Shown here: piece by piece, positions 45,635 through 54,225 of the stretch
Layout of the letters: each line of letters starts with the position of its first letter
Numbering within the stretch: the stretch's first letter is position 1
Program-made: the position numbers and the translations under genes
Notes under the pieces: generated by a model
The model's database searches: none
What the model was told of the DNA's origin: nothing
Seen by the model: only the letters and a program-made list of their open reading frames with translations
DNA from: CBDDHT01 sp965227905
Lineage (GTDB): Bacteria > Pseudomonadota > Alphaproteobacteria > Rhizobiales > Methyloligellaceae
Direction: 5' to 3'
Assembly: GCA_965227905.1 (NCBI GenBank)
Contig: OZ245780.1
Span: forward strand, 372,001-436,000
Length of the DNA stretch: 64,000 bases

Positions 45635-46747
45635 ATGAGTGACAGCGCAGAGAGCCGTGCACCGACGTCGATCGTGCGTGAGTTCGCGATTGAGCAACTG
45701 CCTTTGATTATCGTCGTGCTTGCAGCCGGATTCGCCTCAGCTTACTTGCAGCATGGGTTCCTTCCCGGTGGCGAAATCGCATTCCCGCTGGCAGGCGTAA
45801 AGGTACCGATCTGGCATCTGATCTGGATGGGATTCTGGACTGGATATACCATGGCGATTGTCGGTGAAGCCGCTGGGATTTTCGCGCTTCCCTATCAGAT
45901 GTCGATCCTGCAATTCTCGACAGCTCATGTCACGCCGACCACGCAGCTTCTCACATTTCTCAACCCTTTCGGAGCACTGTTCGGGTTCCGCCGCAACCGA
46001 CAATGGAATCTCGATCTTGCAATGTGGGTCTGTCTCGGTGGCGTGATCGGGGGGCTGACGGGGCCGTTTCTGCGAATTACACTTCTATCGGATACAAAAC
46101 CGTTCACCCTGGTTGTCGGTCTGGCACTGGTCGTTGCCGGCGGGCATCTCTGTCTTGCTGCAGCAAAAGGCTACAAGGCGAGAGGAAAGACGAGTGGGCT
46201 GGACGCGAAATTCCGCGAAGAGGCGGCCGCCCGGAAGAAGAAGGGACTGTCACCGGCGGGACTGCCTGACGGTGTCGGGATCGAAACGCTGTCTCGCGAC
46301 GGATTGCAGCTGACAGTCGGCTTTTGGGGAGAAACCTGGGTCGTCAATCGGGCGTTCCTGTTCCTGACTGGCGCATTGGTAGGCGTAATCTCGGCCGCTC
46401 TCGGAGTCGGCGGCGGTTTTCTGCTCGTGCCGATCTTCGCCGCTGTCTATGGTCTTCCCATGTACGTGCTGGTGGCCGCGACAATCCCCTATGTGATTGT
46501 CCTCTCAGCCGTGGGTCTCTTTACTTATGGCGTGATATTGCCAGCTGTAACCGGCACGGCCATCGCACCAGAGTGGGCCTGGGGATTCTTTGCGGCGGCA
46601 GGTGGCATTCTTGGTGCGTGGTGCGCGGCGAAGACCCAGCGCTTCGTCCCCGAGCACCTGCTCAAGGTCATGCTGGGATCGATTACCGGTCTGGCCGGAC
46701 TACTCTATGTGACAGACTTCTTTTTCCCGTTGCCGTTCCGGCTATGA
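45635..46747 (+). CDS. TauE/SafE-family permease, probable sulfite/sulfoacetate-type exporter
   Basis: 370 aa with about eight membrane helices. Duplicated TauE motifs: YQMSILQFSTAHVTPTTQLLTFLNPFGALFGF near the N-terminus and GALVGVISAALGVGGGFLLVPIF in the second half. Cytoplasmic loop between the halves (FREEAAARKKKGLSP). TauE proteins export sulfite or organosulfur anions. Next to methanesulfonate genes, export of sulfite or sulfate is likely. It follows the CRP/FNR gene by about 190 bp. Confidence 0.87.
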   Translation: MSDSAESRAPTSIVREFAIEQLPLIIVVLAAGFASAYLQHGFLPGGEIAFPLAGVKVPIWHLIWMGFWTGYTMAIVGEAAGIFALPYQMSILQFSTAHVTPTTQLLTFLNPFGALFGFRRNRQWNLDLAMWVCLGGVIGGLTGPFLRITLLSDTKPFTLVVGLALVVAGGHLCLAAAKGYKARGKTSGLDAKFREEAAARKKKGLSPAGLPDGVGIETLSRDGLQLTVGFWGETWVVNRAFLFLTGALVGVISAALGVGGGFLLVPIFAAVYGLPMYVLVAATIPYVIVLSAVGLFTYGVILPAVTGTAIAPEWAWGFFAAAGGILGAWCAAKTQRFVPEHLLKVMLGSITGLAGLLYVTDFFFPLPFRL

Positions 46748-46756
46748 GATAGATCC

Positions 46757-46852
46757 ATGCGCGCATTCAACAGCCTATTGCCGTTCTTGCCTTTCATCAT
46801 CCTGGTGATCGCATTCTTCGTCGCCGTCTACCATATCCAGGTCTATTGGTAG
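46757..46852 (+). CDS. 31-aa single-span membrane micro-protein
   Basis: ATG-TAG frame directly behind the TauE gene (9 bp gap): MRAFNSLLPFLPF then a hydrophobic helix IILVIAFFVAVY and a short tail ending in QVYW. It may be a stabilising subunit of the exporter. The evidence is position and hydrophobicity only. Confidence 0.5.
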   Translation: MRAFNSLLPFLPFIILVIAFFVAVYHIQVYW

Positions 46853-46873
46853 GCTGGTCGATCGGACGCGGAT

Positions 46874-47833
46874 CTATTCGGCAACCGCCGGTAGTCTCTT
46901 TTCGACGACCGCAAACTCGCCCAGGTGCTGTTCGAGCTCTCCCGAAGCCTTCATATCTTCAACGATCGATACCATGACGCTCGCCATCGGCATGGTGGGC
47001 TCGCCATCGGCCCACACCAGACCAACTTGCTGACTGATAACAGGATCGACAAGCTCCAGCGAACGGGTTCCCGGATGCAGGCCCGGTACGCGCGTGAAGT
47101 GGCTCGGGATGATGGTAGCCAGTTCGCCATACTGTGCGTGGAATGTCAGATGCAAAATGGAATCGGATTCGACTCTTGGATCCGGGCGGCAACCGACACG
47201 TTCGAACGCCTGGTCGACGACTTGGCGTTCATGCATCGATTCTCCAAGCAGCGCCAACGGCAGCTCTGCCGCCTCCGCCCAGGTTATGGTGTCCTTGTTT
47301 TCGAACGCCGGACTGTCGGGCACCAGCAGACTGAGCCTTTCGTCATAGATCGGCATTGTGTTGAGCCGGCCAAGATCGTCATAGTCGAGATAGGTGATGC
47401 AGGCGTCGAGCGAGAAGTTTGAAAGGCCCAGCTTCATCGCATCGATGCCGATGAACTGAATATCGGCTTGTACGCCGGGATAGCGTTCCCCCATACGGCG
47501 CATGAGTAGCGGTACGACCGGCGACATAGACGGTTTTGCTCCCATGCGGATATTGCCTGTCAGATCATCATGCATCGAGGCCAATTCGTCGCGCATGGCA
47601 TCGCAGTGAGCGATGATTCGACGCGCCCATTCGGCGACGCGGCGCCCCTCCGCCGTCAGGCCGTGGAACCGTTGACCGCGTCCGCGCAGAAAGACCGGCA
47701 CACCCAGTTCGAGCTCAAGCTGCTTGATACCGCTCGACAGGCTCGGTTGTGTGACATGGCAGCGTTCGGCAGCCCGACCGAAGTGTTTTTCCTCTGTAAC
47801 GGCAACGAGATATTTGAATTGGCGAAGGAACAT
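46874..47833 (-). CDS. LysR-family transcriptional regulator of the C1/sulfonate island
   Basis: About 319 aa. The N-terminal HTH is KYLVAVTEEKHFGRAAERCHVTQPSLSSGIKQLELELGVPVFLR, followed by a periplasmic-binding-protein-like effector domain (GNIRMGAKPSMSPVVPLLMRRMGERYPGVQ). It is divergent from the second GcvT-like gene. In the gap is TGATA-N9-TATCA, also present between msmA and msmE, so it probably controls both. Start at 47833 (MFLRQFKYL). Confidence 0.92.
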   Translation of the reverse strand: MFLRQFKYLVAVTEEKHFGRAAERCHVTQPSLSSGIKQLELELGVPVFLRGRGQRFHGLTAEGRRVAEWARRIIAHCDAMRDELASMHDDLTGNIRMGAKPSMSPVVPLLMRRMGERYPGVQADIQFIGIDAMKLGLSNFSLDACITYLDYDDLGRLNTMPIYDERLSLLVPDSPAFENKDTITWAEAAELPLALLGESMHERQVVDQAFERVGCRPDPRVESDSILHLTFHAQYGELATIIPSHFTRVPGLHPGTRSLELVDPVISQQVGLVWADGEPTMPMASVMVSIVEDMKASGELEQHLGEFAVVEKRLPAVAE

Positions 47834-47934
47834 GAGTGTCTGCCTCGATAGAGACGGCTGATGCTTTTTGCACCTTGGGCCGCCCGACGTTTCCTGAATT
47901 TGGATTATTCGAAAAGTGTAACATAAACAGGAAA

Positions 47935-47953
47935 TGATAGATATCATTTATCA
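47935..47953. promoter_or_regulatory. Probable LysR operator, copy 1 (TGATA-N9-TATCA)
   Basis: TGATAGATATCATTTATCA, a 19-bp dyad containing a T-N11-A core. It lies about 100 bp upstream of lysR and 65 bp upstream of the second GcvT-like gene, where an autoregulated divergent LysR binds. The same dyad with the same spacer length is in the msmA/msmE gap. Confidence 0.6.
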
Positions 47954-48017
47954 CAAAAAAAGGCCGTAGAGACTGCTGCGACCGATATGAAAAGTGAAAA
48001 AGAGGCACGCGAACAGA

Positions 48018-49046
48018 ATGACAGACGATTGGAATCCGGCGGCATTCGTTCGCGATTATGGCGACCCGCTTGCCGAGGCAGCAGCGTGCCGGCAGAGCGC
48101 GGCGCTATTCGATTTCTCTTTCATGTCACGCGCTGAAGTTCGGGGTCCAACGGCGCAGGCCACGATTGGCAAACTGACACGGCGCCCGCTGGATGGGCTG
48201 AAAAAGGGGAGGATTCGATACGCCTTCCGCGAAACCGATCAGGGTTTTCTCACCTCGGATCTGACGGTCTGGCGGTACGGACCGGACCACTATGAAGTTA
48301 TGAGCGGCGTACATGACGATGTCGTCCACCTTCAATCCCTTGCCGACGCAGATACGACGGTTTCAGATCTGAGTGCGCAAAGCTCGATTTTTGCCGTCCA
48401 GGGGCCTGGAGCCCTTGCGGTTCTTAATGGTCTTGGCGATTGCAGCGCGATCTCCGCACTTTCTTATTTCGGTTTTTGCAGAGCAGAACTTTCAGGGCAT
48501 CGTTGCATAGTCGGGCGCCTCGGATACACGGGCGAGCCCGGATTTGAGATCATCCTACCCGCGGAAGCCGGACCGTCATTCTGGCGCACACTTGAAAGTG
48601 TTGTTCGGCCCGCCGGGTTCGCTGCGATCGATCTTCTGCGTATCGAAGCCGGCTTCGTTCTCTTCGCCAATGAGTTCCGAATGCCGGTTTCAGCGCCGGA
48701 AATCGGATATGCAACATACACCGCCACTCCAGAGCACGGATCTGTCAGCGACATTGCTCTTGTTTGTTTTCGTGCTCAAACGAACGCCGATCCGGTTTTA
48801 TGGCGCCCCTCCCGTCGCCCCGTTCGCCCAACCGAGCCTGGAATATTGATACCGACTTCGGCCTGTCAAAGTTTTGTAGCTAACGGCGTTCTTGGTCTTG
48901 GCTTCATTTTGGCCCGACAAGAGGCCGACCGAAGCGTCTTTGCCGACCCATCCGAAACCTTCCGCGAGATCGATCTCGCACCACTACCTTATTACGATTC
49001 CGAGAAGATTCGGCCGCGTCGCCCCTGGTCCAAGTCTTCGCAATAA
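48018..49046 (+). CDS. Divergent GcvT-like folate protein
   Basis: About 342 aa, starting MTDDWNPAAFVRDYG. The GcvT core is visible: ALFDFSFMSRAEVRGPTAQATIGKLTRRPL, IFAVQGPGALAVLNGL, and GRLGYTGEPGFEIILPAEAG. The folate-site motif GGIxDD reads GFLTSDLTV here, so one of the two aspartates is replaced by serine. It may therefore bind folate without ordinary transferase chemistry, or have a changed substrate. Divergent from lysR and controlled by the shared dyad. Confidence 0.8.
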   Translation: MTDDWNPAAFVRDYGDPLAEAAACRQSAALFDFSFMSRAEVRGPTAQATIGKLTRRPLDGLKKGRIRYAFRETDQGFLTSDLTVWRYGPDHYEVMSGVHDDVVHLQSLADADTTVSDLSAQSSIFAVQGPGALAVLNGLGDCSAISALSYFGFCRAELSGHRCIVGRLGYTGEPGFEIILPAEAGPSFWRTLESVVRPAGFAAIDLLRIEAGFVLFANEFRMPVSAPEIGYATYTATPEHGSVSDIALVCFRAQTNADPVLWRPSRRPVRPTEPGILIPTSACQSFVANGVLGLGFILARQEADRSVFADPSETFREIDLAPLPYYDSEKIRPRRPWSKSSQ

Positions 49047-49284
49047 GCCGGCCGACAATCCTTTCTGCAGGTTCGTGATAGATTTGAGCAAACCATTGAT
49101 AGTTCAAGCTTTTGTAGTGTTTGCGAAGTAGCCCGACGACATCTGCTGTGCTAGGTTCGCCCCGTTAGTCGACGAGCGCTGCAGGCTTTCCTTTCCACCC
49201 CATGCGAAAGACGCCCTGGCATTACGATGCCGCGCTCGCCGGTCAGCGTCATTTGCGACCCCGCGGCATATAGGGAGGATTTCC

Positions 49285-50190
49285 ATGGCAGATGCCAAGC
49301 CACGAAGAAAAGTTACTATTCGCACTTTGCAAAAACGTATGCGCGAGAACGAAGCCATTACTCAGATGGCGGTCTATGATTATCGAACGGCGGTCGTATC
49401 GGATCGTCTCGGCATGGACATTCTCTGTGTGTCCGATACCGGCGGCATGATCCTGTTCGGTCATCAGAGCACAGTCGCAGTCAGCTTCGACGAAGTCATG
49501 ATGATGTCTCAGGCGATCGATCGCGGCAGCCAATATGGTCTGCGCATGGTCGACATGCCTTATTGGAGCTTTCACGTTTCTCCTGAGCAAGCCGTCGAGA
49601 ACGCCGGACGTTTTTGTCACGAAGCCAATGCCGAAGTGATGAAATGTGAAGGCAATCGTCATCATGCGAGGAATATCGAAGCTATCGTTCAGGCTGGTGT
49701 TCCCGTTCAGGGACATATCGGTATCACACCGATGCGTATGCCCCAGCTTGGTGGATTCATTGCTCAGGGCAAGACGTCCGATCGCGCCAAGGAGCTGATT
49801 GACGACGCCCAGGCATTCGTCGATGCTGGCTGCTTCTCAATTCTGTGCGAGGTCACGAGCGCAGAAGTTTGTGAATATCTGACAGAGACATTGGATGTTC
49901 CTGTTATCAGCCTCGGTGCCGGTAACCGTGCGCACGGCGTGCATATCATTTCGTCCGATCTCTTCCATCTTTGGGAAGAGCATGTGCCGCGCCACTCGCG
50001 CATCTACACCGACCTCATTCCGATCATGGAAGATGTCATCACGCGCTACATGGCAGACGTGAAGAGCCGCGACTATCCAGGCCCGAAGGAAACCGTCTAC
50101 ATGGATAAGGACGAGGTCCGTAAGTTCGCCAAAGAAATGAACTGGGACTCCAAGCTCGAAGAACTCGAGAAGGAAGACGCCGGCAGCTAA
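49285..50190 (+). CDS. PanB-like (ketopantoate hydroxymethyltransferase family) protein
   Basis: 301 aa. Clear PanB homology: AVYDYRTAVVSDRLGMDIL, CVSDTGGMILFGHQST, GHIGITPM, LGAGN. The PanB metal ligands appear kept: Asp51, Asp90 and Glu122 align with E. coli Asp45, Asp84 and Glu114; an acidic residue (Glu189) is near the catalytic glutamate position. PanB transfers a hydroxymethyl group from methylene-THF to an alpha-keto acid. The C-terminus is about 30 residues longer than usual (PKETVYMDKDEVRKFAKEMNW..EEL). No panC or other pantothenate gene is near, so I think it is a C1-moving paralogue. A strong terminator follows. Confidence 0.82.
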   Translation: MADAKPRRKVTIRTLQKRMRENEAITQMAVYDYRTAVVSDRLGMDILCVSDTGGMILFGHQSTVAVSFDEVMMMSQAIDRGSQYGLRMVDMPYWSFHVSPEQAVENAGRFCHEANAEVMKCEGNRHHARNIEAIVQAGVPVQGHIGITPMRMPQLGGFIAQGKTSDRAKELIDDAQAFVDAGCFSILCEVTSAEVCEYLTETLDVPVISLGAGNRAHGVHIISSDLFHLWEEHVPRHSRIYTDLIPIMEDVITRYMADVKSRDYPGPKETVYMDKDEVRKFAKEMNWDSKLEELEKEDAGS

Positions 50191-50252
50191 GACTCCGACA
50201 TGATCACCCTTTGATTGTTCGGATACCGATTGTACCGAGCAAGACGGCAACT

Positions 50253-50295
50253 AAAAAAGCCCGGCTCCGATAGAGGAGCCGGGCTCTTCTTTTGT
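50253..50295. terminator. Bidirectional rho-independent terminator
   Basis: An 11-bp stem, AGCCCGGCTCC (50258-50268) with GGAGCCGGGCT (50275-50285), has a T-rich tail on the plus strand and an A-run before it, so T-rich on the minus strand too. It lies between the convergent PanB-like and soxD genes. Confidence 0.92.
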
Positions 50296-50342
50296 GCTGA
50301 TCCGGATGTGCGCCGATGGCACGGCTCACGCCCGGCAATGAC

Positions 50343-50936
50343 CTACTGTTTCAGGATCGGCTCGAGTTTCGGACAGTTTGCCGAGCACAATACTGCACTG
50401 GCATCCGGCCGATCGTCGACCATGAAGCCATCACGGTTGGGCATTTTCAACGCCTTCAGTGCCGCTGCATCCATTGTTGCATCCTTCGGAACCAAACCAC
50501 TCAGAGAGTAGATGTAGGCCGTCAGCGCATAGACCTCATTGTTGGTCAGGCTCTGAGGCTCATTCATCGGCATGGTCCGCCGTGTATAATCGAACAAGAT
50601 CGAAGCATAAGGATACATGCTCGCCGGTGTCAGCTTGCGTTTCGGTTTCGTCATTGAACCGATTCCGCCGACCATGCTGCCATACATGGGTCCACCGGCA
50701 GCTTTCTCACCATGGCAAGCAACGCATTTTTCGGCAAAGATCTTCGCGCCTTCGGCCACGGTTCCTTTACCTTCGGGAAGACCGGCACCATCCGTTGTTG
50801 AGATGTCGATATCCCATGCGGCAACGTCGGCTTCACTGATCGGCTGACCGTATTTGGCGGCCAAAGCCTGTCCACCGACAAATGCCGAGACTGCCAGAGC
50901 GGCAACTGCTGTTGCGAGTTTCTTATGCGATCGCAT
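50343..50936 (-). CDS. soxD: SoxD-like cytochrome c
   Basis: About 197 aa. A signal peptide (LATAVAALAVSAFVGGQALAA) precedes KYGQPISEADVAAWDIDIS..GLPEGKGTVAEGAKIF, the SoxD opening. There is one c-heme site, CVACH (residues 71-75). The axial methionine is probably in RTMPMNEPQSL. It overlaps the soxC-like stop region by 14 bp, so the two are cotranscribed. It would take electrons from the molybdoenzyme. It has a single heme, unlike the diheme SoxD of Paracoccus. Confidence 0.87.
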   Translation of the reverse strand: MRSHKKLATAVAALAVSAFVGGQALAAKYGQPISEADVAAWDIDISTTDGAGLPEGKGTVAEGAKIFAEKCVACHGEKAAGGPMYGSMVGGIGSMTKPKRKLTPASMYPYASILFDYTRRTMPMNEPQSLTNNEVYALTAYIYSLSGLVPKDATMDAAALKALKMPNRDGFMVDDRPDASAVLCSANCPKLEPILKQ

Positions 50937-52254
50937 TCTTGACCTCCCCTTTTTCGCTGACAGACCACGGGAAAATGCCGTTGTGATGTTGAACGAACCC
51001 AGACGTGAACCGCTTAGCCGAAAGATCAGTAATATGCGGTTGGACATAGTTCGTGCTATCTACCGCCCGGCTGGCGATCTTGGCAGGTCCGCCTTCCCAT
51101 TTCCAAGTATAGCGGAACCGGGTCAGACAGCGATCCATGACCGGTCCTTCAACCATTGCGGGACGCCATGTAACGCCACCGTCAGTCGTGATATCGACGG
51201 ACTTGATCGATCCGTCGCCCGACCAGGCAAAGCCTTCGATTTCATAGGTTCCAGGGCCTTGCAGCATCATGCCGCCCGACGGGCGCGTAATGACGGATTT
51301 GCACTCCATCGACATGGAAAACTGGCGCCACTTGCCACCCGGCATCGGGTCCGTATAGCGGGCCGTTTCACTGCGCAGATGCCAAGGCTTGTCGGAGACC
51401 TTGATGCGACGAAGCCACTTCACGCAGACATTGCCTTCCCAACCCGGCATGAAAGCGCGGATCGGATAGCCGTTCTCTGGGCGCAACATCTCTCCGTTCA
51501 TGGCATAGGCGAGCAATGTATCGGACATACATTTGCCGATTGGGATCGAGCGCGCATGTGCAGAACCGTCGGCACCTTCAAACAGCACCCACTTTGCACC
51601 TGGTTGCAGTCCGGCCTCGTCGAGGAGTGTCGAGGCAGGAACACCGGTCCATTGCGCACATGACAGCAGACCATGAGATTGCTGAACGGTTGTGGCTTTC
51701 GCCTTCTGCCAGTCGGTCAACGTGTTACCGGAACACTCCATGAAATTGAACTGGGACGTTGCGCGATAGCGCATCAGATCGCTCATGGTGAATTTGAGCG
51801 GCTGCTTGACCATGCCATGAATGACGAGCATGTGCTCGTCAGGATTGATGTCGGGCGTGCCGGCATGATGGCGCTCGTAAAACAGACCATTCGGCGTAAT
51901 GATTCCTGGCTGTTGATGGATCGGCGTCATGCTCCAATCCGACCAGTGCTGCTTGTTCTTCAAAACATCCGTGCGTCGGCGTTTGACATGCTTCTCGAAT
52001 TTGGACGGCATGCCATAGGCTTCCGGCTCGATCTCCCGACCCATTTCCTTGTTTGATTTTGGTACGGAGAGTTTTGCGGCCTTGGCAGCTCCGGTACCCG
52101 CGGCACCGGCTGCGACGGCGGCTCCGGCAAAGGCGGCGCCATAACGCAAAAAGTCACGACGTTGTTCAGATTGTGGTCGGTTGTCCGTGGGCTTTAACTC
52201 GCCCCCTCCTTCATCGTCCCTAGAGATAGGGTGGACCAATTCCAAGTCAGACAT
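50923..52254 (-). CDS. soxC: SoxC-type molybdopterin sulfite/sulfane dehydrogenase
   Basis: 443 aa. A twin-arginine signal, EQRRDFLRYG (Arg32-Arg33), indicates Tat export. The molybdenum-cofactor domain has TPNGLFYERHHAGTPDI and the Mo-ligating cysteine in FMECSGNT (Cys174). NGEMLRPENGYPIRAFMPGWEGNVCVKWLRRIKV and MECKSVITRPSGG follow, then a dimerisation domain with VDITTDGGVTWR. This matches SoxC. With soxD but no soxXYZAB in the window, and next to a sulfite-releasing monooxygenase, a sulfite dehydrogenase role is likelier than thiosulfate oxidation (inference). Confidence 0.9.
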   Translation of the reverse strand: MSDLELVHPISRDDEGGGELKPTDNRPQSEQRRDFLRYGAAFAGAAVAAGAAGTGAAKAAKLSVPKSNKEMGREIEPEAYGMPSKFEKHVKRRRTDVLKNKQHWSDWSMTPIHQQPGIITPNGLFYERHHAGTPDINPDEHMLVIHGMVKQPLKFTMSDLMRYRATSQFNFMECSGNTLTDWQKAKATTVQQSHGLLSCAQWTGVPASTLLDEAGLQPGAKWVLFEGADGSAHARSIPIGKCMSDTLLAYAMNGEMLRPENGYPIRAFMPGWEGNVCVKWLRRIKVSDKPWHLRSETARYTDPMPGGKWRQFSMSMECKSVITRPSGGMMLQGPGTYEIEGFAWSGDGSIKSVDITTDGGVTWRPAMVEGPVMDRCLTRFRYTWKWEGGPAKIASRAVDSTNYVQPHITDLSAKRFTSGFVQHHNGIFPWSVSEKGEVKNAIA

Positions 52255-52566
52255 GAAGCGTTCTCCTCAGACTGTTTTCCCATTCCGATCCATAGAACAC
52301 AGATAGGCTGTCCCCTACGCCGTCGTCGGGTCAGGCATTCATTTGTCTATTTTGGAGGGTAACGCGATCATTTTTCTAGGTATCGGAAGTCAGGTGGAAC
52401 ACCATGACGCCCTTTACCGTTTATCTAGAAAGCGCCAATCCGTCCTCCCGATCCGACCGACAGTTATAAAACTAGACTATCGTCGAAAGGCTCGAAAACC
52501 AGATACTGGTTATAGGGAGTTAGTCTTTATCTATAGATGACGCGAAAATGCTTTGTGTACAGAGTG
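52255..52566 (-). promoter_or_regulatory. Upstream region of soxCD with a small palindrome
   Basis: No gene in this 312-bp stretch. AACCAGATACTGGTT (52497-52511) is a perfect 6-bp-arm dyad about 245 bp upstream of soxC. It could also lie at the 3' end of the neighbouring transcript. No terminator was seen. Confidence 0.35.
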
Positions 52567-53013
52567 TTAGGTCGCCAAGGCTTCCATAAAATTGCCGGCG
52601 ATCAATCCGGCCAAGCGACGCATGACGATGTAGCCTGCAGACGTATCTTTTGCAAACACGGCAAGGAGTTGCTGGCCGCTGATGGCAAGGACCGTCGAAA
52701 CTTCCAGGCAAGAAGCTGTTGCTACACGGCGAGGATGCTCTTCAACCACCGCCGCCCAACCAAAAACCTGTCCGGGCATGACGATCGATCCCGATGCCCC
52801 GGCACGGTTTCCGGCGCCGAGCGAAAATCGAATACGTCCAGTCTCGACGATATAGACTTCGCCGGCATCGTCGCCCAGATCATAGACGCTGTCGCCTTCT
52901 TCGAATGTCCGCCGCGTGGCGGCATCGGCAATCGCTTCCAGAGTTTCCGTCGACAGGCCCTCAAACAGAGTTGTGTTCTGTAATACGGCAAGTGCTGCAG
53001 CCTTCTGCACCAT
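52567..53013 (-). CDS. Single-domain cyclic-nucleotide-binding protein behind msmD
   Basis: 148 aa. One beta-roll domain (NTTLFEGLSTETLEAIADAATRRTFEEGDSVYDLGDDAGEVYIVETGRIRFSL..VMPGQVFGWAAVVEEHPRRVATASC) with no DNA-binding part. The cassette keeps the RRVAT arginine region but has WAAVV in place of GELA. It follows msmD on the same strand by about 100 bp, so it may be the last gene of the msm operon, possibly a partner regulator. Confidence 0.8.
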   Translation of the reverse strand: MVQKAAALAVLQNTTLFEGLSTETLEAIADAATRRTFEEGDSVYDLGDDAGEVYIVETGRIRFSLGAGNRAGASGSIVMPGQVFGWAAVVEEHPRRVATASCLEVSTVLAISGQQLLAVFAKDTSAGYIVMRRLAGLIAGNFMEALAT

Positions 53014-53117
53014 GAGTCATTACCACCCGGGATTCGTGTGTTTTCGAAGTCGTTTACGTCGCGTTACAGTATGGCCGTTCTCTGGGGGAAAAATGAACCG
53101 CCGATCGCTGCAACCCG

Positions 53118-54164
53118 TTAGCTGAATTTGTCATATCGAATAAACTGTGCCGGCAGCCTCGCTTGCATGATCAGCATGCGCAGAGCGCCATCGACCATCG
53201 GCGGGGGGCCCGCAACGAAGGCGACGCTGTTTTCGCACGGTCCTTCAATACTCTCCGAAGCAACCGTATGGACGAAACCGGTCGAGAATCGTAGCCGTCC
53301 TCCGCAAGGTACCGGTTCTGCCGGCGCATCTTCGTCGGATAGGGCAATCGTAACTTCGAGCTTGTCCGGAAACTGAGAAACGAAGCCCGCTAGTTCTTCC
53401 ATAAAGAAAGCATCTTTCAGTGTCCGCACACCGAAAAACAGCTGACCTTTCCGCTCGGCGAAGTAGTTCGCCTCGCACCCGTGCGCCAGGATTGCCATCA
53501 TGCCTGCGACACCTGATCCGCCAGCGATGCAAATCAGATCTCTATTCTCTGTCGGATTGAAAACGGCTCGTCCCAGAGGGCCAAAGACCTCCAGCTCAAC
53601 GCCGTCTTCGGCTTTGTCGAACAGCCAGTCGGAGAACGCGCCATCGGGCTTGCGTTTGACAACGAAATCAAGCGTCGACGTGTCGCGGTCGAAGTTCACC
53701 ATGGAATAAGCCCGAAACCCCTTGACCGCGGGCACCTGCAGAATCGCAAACTGTCCGGCTTCGAAGGTCATGGGGTCGGCAACCGTCACGCTGAATGAAA
53801 TCACATCGTGGGTCAGGCGCTTGAGGTCGCCGAGTTTGCCGTTCGTCCAGTGAGGTGCGTTGGCTTCAACGGGTTTTTCTGCAATTTCGGCGGGAATGGC
53901 GATTTCGCAATCGGCCACGGCACAAGTCTGACACATCAGGAACTCGCCGCGTTCGCGCTTGAGATAGCTATTGCCAGGCGCGTCCACCCAACCTTCCGAG
54001 ATCGTCGAGGGCTCCCGCACGCGCGCTTTGCATGTTCCGCAGGTTCCGGTTGCACATTCGTAGGGCAAAGCAAGACCGTGTCGCAGTCCTGCGTACAACA
54101 CAGTCTCGCCTTCGCGGATTTCGAAGCTGAATTTCTCGTTCTTGCTGCGAGCGCGGACCAGCAT
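53118..54164 (-). CDS. msmD: Methanesulfonate monooxygenase reductase component MsmD
   Basis: 348 aa. An N-terminal plant-type 2Fe-2S domain has Cys37-x4-Cys42-x2-Cys45 and Cys78. An FAD domain follows with the RAYSMVNF motif (R-x-Y-S), then a NAD-binding domain with CIAGGSGVAGMMAI and VAGPPPMVDGAL. It passes electrons from NADH to the Rieske ferredoxin MsmC. Position behind msmC, on the same strand with a 60-bp gap, matches the msmABCD order. As a stand-alone sequence it could serve any Rieske oxygenase; the neighbours decide the call. Confidence 0.82.
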   Translation of the reverse strand: MLVRARSKNEKFSFEIREGETVLYAGLRHGLALPYECATGTCGTCKARVREPSTISEGWVDAPGNSYLKRERGEFLMCQTCAVADCEIAIPAEIAEKPVEANAPHWTNGKLGDLKRLTHDVISFSVTVADPMTFEAGQFAILQVPAVKGFRAYSMVNFDRDTSTLDFVVKRKPDGAFSDWLFDKAEDGVELEVFGPLGRAVFNPTENRDLICIAGGSGVAGMMAILAHGCEANYFAERKGQLFFGVRTLKDAFFMEELAGFVSQFPDKLEVTIALSDEDAPAEPVPCGGRLRFSTGFVHTVASESIEGPCENSVAFVAGPPPMVDGALRMLIMQARLPAQFIRYDKFS

Positions 54165-54225
54165 GTCTTCTTAGGCCTTGTCGATTGGTAGAGATGAAAT
54201 CGTTACCGAGAGCTGAACCACCGCA

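Noticed and set aside
50343..52254. Complete Sox thiosulfate-oxidation system
   Set aside because: No SoxX, Y, Z, A or B gene is in the window.
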